Source of the DNA: CAMLKC01 sp035493555
Lineage (GTDB): Bacteria > Patescibacteriota > Saccharimonadia > Saccharimonadales > Saccharimonadaceae
Direction of reading: 5' to 3'
Length of the DNA: 9,867 nucleotides
Assembly: GCA_035493555.1 (NCBI GenBank)
Contig: DATJIC010000040.1
Location: 1-9,867, forward strand
In this document: positions 5,515 to 9,867 of the stretch, piece after piece
Layout of the letters: each line of letters opens with the position of its first letter
How positions within the stretch are numbered: position 1 is the first letter of the stretch
The notes under the pieces: model-generated
Databases searched by the model: none
Told to the model about the DNA's origin: nothing
Seen by the model: only the letters and a program-made list of their open reading frames with translations
Made by a program: the position numbers and the translations under genes

Positions 5515-6219
5515 ATGACTAAAGTAGGTATTTTGGTGCACTGCCGGCACCTTGAAACGGTGGCCTGGGAGGAGCTGGTATATGGTATTCCTGCCGAGGA
5601 TAAACTGGGGGATCTTGCTACGCTTGCTCGGGTAATACTCACCCTAGAACCAACCGAAGAAGTGAGCGCTATTGTTATTGGCCGTGGTCCGTCCTGGAAA
5701 GACGGATTGAACGAGGGCGAATACACTAAGCAGTTTCTTATTGACCATCTTAACGATCTTCAGAATTTTCCGCGTCTTAAGCCGCTGCTGCGCGATGGGC
5801 AGCGAGTCGAGGTGTTTGAAAAACTGGCAAAAGAAATCATCGTTACTTCCGAGGTTAAAAATACTGTTGCCGAAATGGGAATGGCGGCAAGGCTATTCAC
5901 CGAAAGAGGTATTGAAAAGGTAATACAGATTACTGCCGCCAGTCATGCCCCACGCTGTATTAAAGAGCAGGCGGTAGCCCGTTCGCACGGTGTGATTAGC
6001 AAAAACCAATTATGGCAAACCGTTGCAACTGATATGGCCTATCACGATACCAAGCCGGAGGACGTTGCGGTCATAGAGCCCCTGCATCGCCGCGACCAGC
6101 TTATGACATTCATGCGCCCCGGATTCTCCGAGGTAATTGCTCCGTACTTTTTCTTGCCCGATGCCGACAAGAAAGAGCTGGTAAAACTCGTTGCCGATTT
6201 TATGGCCAGTAGAAAATAG
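5515..6219 (+). CDS. YdcF/SanA-like (DUF218) family protein
   Basis: This 234-residue protein is tentatively placed in the DUF218 family (YdcF, SanA, ElyC). That family has a Rossmann-like fold, and some members are linked to envelope integrity. Supporting pieces are an early strand ending in Gly ('SAIVIGRGPS', about 51-60), an Asn-Thr segment in 'VKNTVAEMGMAARLF' (114-128), and 'VIQITAASHAPRCIKEQ' (136-152). The last resembles the family's 'vTs.yH..Ra' stretch. No signal peptide or membrane segment is apparent, unlike SanA/ElyC, so a cytoplasmic protein is likely. The start is fixed by a strong AGAGGAGG site 4 nt before the ATG. It is the second gene of the CYTH operon. No terminator is seen before tRNA-Gly, so some readthrough into the tRNA is possible. 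The family call is moderate and the function unknown. Confidence 0.6.
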   Translation: MTKVGILVHCRHLETVAWEELVYGIPAEDKLGDLATLARVILTLEPTEEVSAIVIGRGPSWKDGLNEGEYTKQFLIDHLNDLQNFPRLKPLLRDGQRVEVFEKLAKEIIVTSEVKNTVAEMGMAARLFTERGIEKVIQITAASHAPRCIKEQAVARSHGVISKNQLWQTVATDMAYHDTKPEDVAVIEPLHRRDQLMTFMRPGFSEVIAPYFFLPDADKKELVKLVADFMASRK

Positions 6220-6220
6220 C

Positions 6221-6249
6221 TTGCATCTACGGGGTATATTAGGTATAAT
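6221..6249 (+). promoter_or_regulatory. Promoter of tRNA-Gly
   Basis: TTGCAT (6221-6226), a 17-nt spacer and a consensus TATAAT (6244-6249) place the transcription start near 6256, about 15 nt before the mature tRNA. It begins immediately after the stop codon of the upstream gene. Confidence 0.7.
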
Positions 6250-6270
6250 CACTAAGGTAAAAACACCTAT

Positions 6271-6346
6271 GCGGGTGTAGCTCAGTTGTTAGAGCGCGTC
6301 CTTGCCAAGGACGAGGTCCAGGGTTAGAGTCCCTGTACCCGCACCA
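6271..6346 (+). tRNA. tRNA-Gly (GCC), CCA encoded, with U19 and A56
   Basis: The 76-nt sequence folds fully. The acceptor stem is GCGGGTG/TACCCGC, the D arm GCTC/GAGC with loop AGTTGTTA, the anticodon stem CGTCC/GGACG with loop TTGCCAA (anticodon GCC), and the T arm CAGGG/CCCTG with loop TTAGAGT. The discriminator is A and CCA is encoded. Two normally invariant bases differ: G19 is T and C56 is A. The two changes would restore a Watson-Crick U19-A56 pair between D and T loops. G18 and T54-T55 are kept. It has its own promoter and terminator. Confidence 0.95.
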
Positions 6347-6347
6347 T

Positions 6348-6381
6348 AAAAGACTTTTCAAGTTTTGGAAGGTCTTTTTTT
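6348..6381 (+). terminator. Intrinsic terminator of tRNA-Gly
   Basis: AAAGACTTTTC (6349-6359) pairs with GGAAGGTCTTT (6367-6377), including two G-U pairs, around a 7-nt loop, and runs into a tract of seven T. It starts just after the CCA end and its T-tract abuts the promoter of the next gene. Confidence 0.8.
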
Positions 6382-6389
6382 GTTATGAT
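6381..6389 (+). promoter_or_regulatory. Extended -10 promoter of the Nudix/YdeI operon (leaderless geometry)
   Basis: TGTTATGAT (TGn plus TATGAT at 6384-6389) lies 6 nt before the ATG at 6396. There is no room for a Shine-Dalgarno site. It is packed directly against the T-tract of the tRNA-Gly terminator. Confidence 0.6.
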
Positions 6390-6395
6390 TAAGAC

Positions 6396-6836
6396 ATGTC
6401 TAAGCGATACACCGAAGAGCAGAACAAGCAGTGGCAGGAAAAGCTTCCAAAGAAAAAAGTGGCGGTAAAAGTTATTCTTAAATCTGCTAAGGGTAATGTT
6501 CTTTTAGTAAAACCAGACTACAAAGACACATGGCAAATGCCAGGCGGCGGGGTTGATGAATTTGAAGATCCTAAGTTGGCGGCTGTTCGCGAAACGGAAG
6601 AAGAGACGGGTATTAAGATTGAAGCAAACGAACTAAGGCTTGTGGATAGTGTTTTTAAGGCAAGAGATGATTACTTGTTTCTACTTTTTGAATGCACAAG
6701 AACATTCCCTGAAGATGCGGATTACAGTGTTGAAGACGAAGAAATTGAGGAATATAAATTTATTCATCCGATCGAGGTGGCTAGCCTTCTCCCCAGTTAC
6801 TACAAAGAAGCTTGGGAGAATTATTTAAGGAGATGA
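6396..6836 (+). CDS. Nudix hydrolase
   Basis: This 146-residue protein is a complete single-domain Nudix enzyme. The full signature Gx5Ex7REx2EExG is present at residues 51-73, with G51, E57, R65-E66, E69-E70 and G72, so the metal-binding catalytic residues are intact. Nudix enzymes cleave nucleoside diphosphates linked to another group (oxidised NTPs, nucleotide sugars, ADP-ribose, dinucleoside polyphosphates). Nothing here identifies the substrate. The N-terminal 20 residues are strongly charged and precede the first strand. Codon use is rather AT-rich compared with rarA or ddl. Translation is probably leaderless from 6396. The TGA stop overlaps the proposed ATG of the next gene (ATGA), so the two are likely coupled. 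Confidence 0.93.
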   Translation: MSKRYTEEQNKQWQEKLPKKKVAVKVILKSAKGNVLLVKPDYKDTWQMPGGGVDEFEDPKLAAVRETEEETGIKIEANELRLVDSVFKARDDYLFLLFECTRTFPEDADYSVEDEEIEEYKFIHPIEVASLLPSYYKEAWENYLRR

Positions 6837-7405
6837 AACCCGATTATGATATTTTGCCCTTTAAAGATGCGGGCGCGTGGCGTGCTTGGTTAGACAAGCA
6901 CCAAGCTACAAGCGATGGAGTATGGTTAAGGCTCTACAAAAAGGCATCTAATATCCCTAGCGTTAATTACGCGGAGGCTCTTGATGAAGCTTTGTGCTAC
7001 GGCTGGATTGACGGCCAAAAAAAGAGTTACGACGAAGTATCGTTCTTGCAAAAATTTACGCCGAGGCGTGCTAAAAGCATGTGGTCTAAACGCAATATCG
7101 AGCATGTTGCACGGCTAACCGAACAAGGCCGCATGATGCCGGCCGGGATGGCGGAGGCTGAACGGGCAAAAGAGGATGGCCGATGGGCGGCTGCGTACGA
7201 TGCACCCAGTGAAATGGTTGTTCCTGATGAATTTCTTACGGAGCTAAAAAAGTATCCTGTTGCCGAAAAGTTTTTTGCTACGCTTAATAAAACAAATACC
7301 TATGCAATAGCCTGGCGCCTTCAGACAGCCAAAACAGAAGAAACCCGAAAAAGGCGGCAGGATAAAATAATCGCACTGCTTGATGCAGAACAGAAGCTTC
7401 ACTAA
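6833..7405 (+). CDS. YdeI/OmpD-associated family protein
   Basis: This 190-residue protein matches the YdeI/OmpD-associated family, sometimes named bacteriocin-protection proteins. Recognisable blocks are 'WRAWLDKHQATSDGVWLRLYKK' in two parts (about 16-37), 'AEALDEALCYGWIDGQKK' (47-64), 'FTPRRAKSMWSKRN' (75-88) and 'GRMMPAGMAEAERAKEDGRW' (99-118). The biochemical function of the family is unclear. The C-terminus is a Lys/Arg-rich helix ('RKRRQDK'). The ATG at 6833 overlaps the Nudix stop as ATGA; the AAGGAG just before it has no spacer, so initiation may depend on coupling. An in-frame TTG at 6812 would add seven residues and cannot be excluded. The gene ends TAA-TAG, only 7 nt from the end of the convergent second Nudix gene. 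Confidence 0.87.
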   Translation: MKPDYDILPFKDAGAWRAWLDKHQATSDGVWLRLYKKASNIPSVNYAEALDEALCYGWIDGQKKSYDEVSFLQKFTPRRAKSMWSKRNIEHVARLTEQGRMMPAGMAEAERAKEDGRWAAAYDAPSEMVVPDEFLTELKKYPVAEKFFATLNKTNTYAIAWRLQTAKTEETRKRRQDKIIALLDAEQKLH

Positions 7406-7412
7406 TAGAATT

Positions 7413-7952
7413 TCAGAGCAGGGCTTTGATTCCCTGAACAAGGTCCCTTCCAACCTTGTCGGTAAGCACCGTGGCAAACTTTTCAGGCTCTGAATCAAGT
7501 TGTCGCTCCAACTCCTCAATCGGCAGTATAACGAAGCCAGCTCCGTCTCCGTCTTCGACCTTGAGGTCCGCAACACCGCCATTAAATTTATAGACAAAAA
7601 GTCCTCGCATGGCGTTACTTAAATATGTTCCCTGAATATAGTCGGCTCGTACGACACCTAAGCTCGTTAAATCGCTTGCCGCAACCTCCACGCCCGACTC
7701 TTCAAGAGTTTCTCTGACTGCAGCCTCAAGATAGCTTTGGCCGCTTGCAACGTGACCACTAACCGTAGTGGTTAGTTTGCCAGCATCGTTCTTTTTTGTA
7801 TCACTTCGCTTTTGGAGTATTACTTCTCCATTTGCCGTGTAAAAACACACGTATATTAAACGGCAAACAAGTCCTATGCGATGAACTTCGTCGCGTTCGG
7901 CTTGCCCTATAACTTCATCATTTTCATTTACAACATCAAGTATTTCGCTCAT
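7413..7952 (-). CDS. Nudix hydrolase, YfcD / IPP-isomerase-like
   Basis: This 179-residue protein resembles the YfcD/Idi-like Nudix group. An N-terminal strand pair 'LDVVNENDEVIGQAERDEVH' (5-24) leads into 'VILQKRSDTKKNDAGKLT' (44-61) and a Nudix box at 66-88 (G66, R80-E81, E84-E85, G87). The first Glu of the canonical box, expected at 72, is Gln here; the metal-binding REx2EE core is intact. The family includes isopentenyl-diphosphate isomerase, but there are no isoprenoid genes nearby, so a generic diphosphate hydrolase is the safer label. The ATG at 7952 (MSEILD) is chosen because a TATACT -10 box ends 6 nt upstream. An upstream in-frame start at 8027 would lie before the promoter and overlap the divergent one. 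It converges with the YdeI-family gene with no room for a terminator. Confidence 0.9.
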   Translation of the reverse strand: MSEILDVVNENDEVIGQAERDEVHRIGLVCRLIYVCFYTANGEVILQKRSDTKKNDAGKLTTTVSGHVASGQSYLEAAVRETLEESGVEVAASDLTSLGVVRADYIQGTYLSNAMRGLFVYKFNGGVADLKVEDGDGAGFVILPIEELERQLDSEPEKFATVLTDKVGRDLVQGIKALL

Positions 7953-7958
7953 ACAGTT

Positions 7959-7967
7959 AGTATAGCA
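7959..7967 (-). promoter_or_regulatory. Extended -10 promoter of the second Nudix gene (leaderless geometry)
   Basis: On the minus strand TGCTATACT (TATACT at 7959-7964) lies 6 nt before the ATG at 7952. It diverges from the DHFR-family promoter, whose -10 box is about 30 bp away. Confidence 0.65.
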
Positions 7968-7991
7968 TCGAGTGCTAGGCGTAATCGGAGA

Positions 7992-8000
7992 TGTTACAAT
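7992..8000 (+). promoter_or_regulatory. Extended -10 promoter of the DHFR-family gene
   Basis: TGTTACAAT (TGn plus TACAAT at 7995-8000) predicts a start near 8007 and a leader of about 48 nt. No convincing -35 is seen at 17 nt. A GTGAGG at 8037-8042 is rather far (12 nt) from the ATG at 8055 to be a strong ribosome site. Confidence 0.5.
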
Positions 8001-8054
8001 GAGCCTATAGTAAACGAATAGTAACACAAACCAAAAGTGAGGAATTTATAGAGT

Positions 8055-8669
8055 ATGAGAAAAATAATCGTTCAGGAATTCATTACATTAGACGGTGTTA
8101 TGCAGGCGCCGGGCGGGCCAGAGGAAGACACGTCGAGCGACTTTAAGTATGGTGGCTGGACAGCGCCATATTTTGCCGAGGCCGACGCGGTGGCGGGCGA
8201 CTTTATGAAACGGTGGATGGAGTCAACCGATATTCTTTTGGGGAAAACAACGTTTGAGCTCTTTGCTGACTACTGGCCTAAACATGCCGACATGTGGCCA
8301 GGAATTATAGATGTTACTAAATATGTAGCTAGCGATACTTTGAGCCAGTCGGATATAGACGCAATGGGGTGGAAAAACTCGGTGCTGTTAAAAAATACCG
8401 AGGATATTAAAAAGCTTAAAAGTTCCGAAGGCGCGCCTATTAAAGTTCATGGTAGTGGCAAGCTGGCACAAACGCTATTTGAGCATGATTTGGTTGATGA
8501 GCTGTGCCTGATGACCTTTCCTATTACGCTTGGCACAGGCAAGCGGTTGTTTAGCGAGGGTACACGGCCCGCAGCCTTTACGATGACTGATAGCTTAGTA
8601 ACGTCAAATGGCGTGATTTTTGCGTACTACAAGCGTGCTGGTGAGGTGACCACGGGTAGCGTTGGATAG
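8055..8669 (+). CDS. Dihydrofolate reductase-family protein (RibD C-terminal-like)
   Basis: This 204-residue protein belongs to the DHFR-like RibD C-terminal superfamily (YyaP/YwjB-type, COG0262). These are presumed NADPH-dependent reductases of unknown substrate. Signature blocks are 'VQEFITLDGVMQAPGG' (6-21), 'DILLGKTTFELFADYWP' (59-75), 'IKVHGSGKLAQTLFEHDLVDEL' in two parts (about 129-150), and 'MTFPITLGTGKRLF' (153-166). It is not a housekeeping FolA, which is shorter and has a different N-terminal motif; nor is it RibD, since the deaminase domain is absent. It is monocistronic: divergent from the second Nudix gene and separated from the glycosyltransferase gene by a promoter region. A short GCACC/GGTGT hairpin just after the stop is a weak terminator candidate. 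Confidence 0.9.
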   Translation: MRKIIVQEFITLDGVMQAPGGPEEDTSSDFKYGGWTAPYFAEADAVAGDFMKRWMESTDILLGKTTFELFADYWPKHADMWPGIIDVTKYVASDTLSQSDIDAMGWKNSVLLKNTEDIKKLKSSEGAPIKVHGSGKLAQTLFEHDLVDELCLMTFPITLGTGKRLFSEGTRPAAFTMTDSLVTSNGVIFAYYKRAGEVTTGSVG

Positions 8670-8690
8670 TAACGCACCGCAGGGTGTTAT

Positions 8691-8719
8691 TTGACTAATT
8701 ATAAAAATTCTGGTATTAT
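8691..8719 (+). promoter_or_regulatory. Promoter of the glycosyltransferase gene
   Basis: TTGACT (8691-8696), a 17-nt spacer and TATTAT (8714-8719), preceded by TGG, form a strong promoter. The predicted start near 8726 leaves a leader of about 83 nt. The AT-rich stretch just downstream could hold alternative -10 boxes. Confidence 0.65.
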
Positions 8720-8793
8720 TATATTAGCTAGATTATCTTAGGGACACTTCTTTCGCGCAATCGTATTCTTAAATTGACTTAGCCTCATTATTT

Positions 8794-8802
8794 AAAGAGG
8801 AG
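8794..8802 (+). promoter_or_regulatory. Strong Shine-Dalgarno site of the glycosyltransferase gene
   Basis: AAAGAGGAG ends 6 nt before the ATG at 8809. This fixes the start and marks the gene as one of the leadered, Shine-Dalgarno-dependent class in this window. Confidence 0.75.
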
Positions 8803-8808
8803 CAATTT

Positions 8809-9810
8809 ATGATTTCATTTGTATGGCCACCTGGCGAACCTATGCTTGCGGGTACTGGCGGCTCCGAAACGTACACGGCAGGCCACGTAAGAGAACTGCT
8901 GCGCCGGGGGATTGATGCTCAGGTGGTTACCATTGGGCACGGGAACCGGGACGGTCGGCAGGATTTTAAAGATATTCCTTTTGTTGCTTTTTCGAGTGCC
9001 GAGGCTATTAGTGAACTGCCTGGAACAGTTGTGTTTGTTAATAAGGCATACCGGGTGCCAACCAAAAACAAGCCGGCGATTATTTTTCATTGTTCAATAC
9101 CAAAAAAGTCAGACCAGAAGCAATACAAAGTATTTGCTGAGGGTAAAACCATTATTGCAACGAGTGTCTATAGCGGCCAGCAATGGGCGTTATTTTTGGG
9201 AATCCAAAGCAGCAAGATCCGGATTGTTCTGCCGTTTGCGGACCCGATTTTTGGTAACGTCACCCGTTCGCGAGCAGCGAAGAAAATTAGAATCTTGTTT
9301 GCCGGCCGGCTTCACCCGGAAAAGGGAATTTACACCGTTCTTGAAATGATGCATCAAAATGATATGCGGAGCCAGGATTTTACAACTTCTATTGTAGAGG
9401 CGGGGCTTCATGTAGAAGTTGGCCGCGAGATCGCAAGGATGCTCGATCGCTATCCGTATGCAAAACTGATCCCCGCGCAAAAAACGGTAAAATCAATGGC
9501 GCGGCTCTTAGCCAGGAGTGACATGCTTTTAATGCCATCTGTTTTTGCCGAACCGTTTGGTATGTTATCTATTGAAGCACAGCATGCAGGCTGCCGGGTT
9601 GTGGCAAGCAATGTTGGCGGGCTTCCCGAAACTAATTGCGGGCTGCTTACGTTGGTTGCACCCCGGAGTCCGCTTGCCCTGTTAACTGGCATTAAGCAAG
9701 GGGTTGCGCTTGGCTCGGTAACAAAAAACGAAAGAGACGACGCTACCAATAAGTTTAGCCTTGCCGCATCGGTAGATGAACTGCTAAGTGTCCTCCAGCC
9801 CCGCGCGTAA
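8809..9810 (+). CDS. Glycosyltransferase family 4 (GT-B fold)
   Basis: This 333-residue protein has the two-Rossmann GT-B architecture of GT4 enzymes, which transfer sugars from nucleotide-activated donors to glycolipids or polysaccharide intermediates at the inner face of the membrane. The N-terminal acceptor domain has the glycine-rich loop 'AGTGGSETYTAGHVREL' (14-30). The C-terminal donor domain begins at 'RILFAGRLHPEKGIYTVLE' (161-179) and carries the Ex7E motif at E248 and E256 ('AEPFGMLSIEAQHAG'), followed by 'VVASNVGGLPET'. There is no membrane segment. At 333 residues it is shorter than many GT4 proteins, which often reach 360-400. Donor and acceptor cannot be told from sequence. It has its own promoter and a strong ribosome site, and no co-transcribed sugar genes are seen before the window ends. 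Confidence 0.92.
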   Translation: MISFVWPPGEPMLAGTGGSETYTAGHVRELLRRGIDAQVVTIGHGNRDGRQDFKDIPFVAFSSAEAISELPGTVVFVNKAYRVPTKNKPAIIFHCSIPKKSDQKQYKVFAEGKTIIATSVYSGQQWALFLGIQSSKIRIVLPFADPIFGNVTRSRAAKKIRILFAGRLHPEKGIYTVLEMMHQNDMRSQDFTTSIVEAGLHVEVGREIARMLDRYPYAKLIPAQKTVKSMARLLARSDMLLMPSVFAEPFGMLSIEAQHAGCRVVASNVGGLPETNCGLLTLVAPRSPLALLTGIKQGVALGSVTKNERDDATNKFSLAASVDELLSVLQPRA

Positions 9811-9820
9811 CCACTTTTAT

Positions 9821-9853
9821 CTTAGCAATCACTCTTGTGCTGTAGCTGCTAAG
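9821..9853. repeat. Inverted repeat after the glycosyltransferase gene
   Basis: CTTAGCA (9821-9827) and TGCTAAG (9847-9853) form a perfect 7-bp inverted repeat with a 19-nt loop that contains a small CAC/GTG hairpin. No T-tract follows on the plus strand, so it is either a weak terminator or a site belonging to the next gene, whose start lies beyond the window. Confidence 0.35.
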
Positions 9854-9867
9854 GATGATTAAATACT

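Noticed and set aside
1..9867. CRISPR array, insertion sequence or phage genes
   Set aside because: No regularly spaced repeats, transposase motifs or phage structural proteins are seen on either strand.
1..9867. UGA recoding (genetic code 25)
   Set aside because: TGA ends the CPBP gene and both Nudix genes at the expected protein lengths, and no in-frame TGA interrupts a conserved domain.

Overview
The window looks like a piece of a small bacterial genome, most likely Candidatus Saccharibacteria (TM7) or a close Patescibacteria relative. This rests on very compact gene packing, mid-GC composition and short single-domain proteins. It also rests on repeated -10 boxes placed 6-7 nt before start codons (leaderless transcription) beside a separate class of genes with strong Shine-Dalgarno sites. 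TGA is used as an ordinary stop in at least three genes, which argues against the code-25 lineages (Gracilibacteria, Absconditabacteria). The lineage call is an inference from style; there is no rRNA here.

Layout. At 1-616 is the 3' part of a GH13 alpha-glucosidase-like gene, interlocked tail to tail with rarA (613-1785, minus). A 65-bp divergent promoter region separates rarA from ddl (1851-2906), and ddl overlaps an SPFH/slipin membrane gene (2906-3655) by one base. A bidirectional terminator (3671-3714) lies between that pair and a minus-strand tRNA-Phe(GAA). Next comes a compositionally foreign, GC-rich block (about 3930-4840). It holds a CPBP-family intramembrane protease gene with a long hairpin in its leader and another after its stop codon. 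From 4914 a native-looking operon follows (CYTH-domain phosphatase/cyclase-like protein plus a YdcF-like DUF218 protein), then tRNA-Gly(GCC) with its own promoter and terminator. A Nudix hydrolase/YdeI-family pair converges on a second Nudix gene (minus). A divergent DHFR/RibD-like reductase gene and a GT4 glycosyltransferase gene complete the window.

Functional themes are cell envelope (Ddl, GT4, SPFH protein, possibly the YdcF-like and CPBP proteins), sanitation or turnover of nucleotides and phosphorylated compounds (two Nudix proteins, CYTH), replication-fork maintenance (RarA) and translation (two tRNAs).

The most notable observations are four. tRNA-Gly(GCC) has an apparently compensated replacement of the near-universal G19-C56 tertiary pair by U19-A56. 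The GC-rich CPBP cassette is bracketed by hairpins. The -10 boxes are spaced uniformly from the start codons of five genes. The terminator hairpin uses the tRNA-Phe CCA end as the base of its stem. No CRISPR array, insertion sequence or phage gene is visible.
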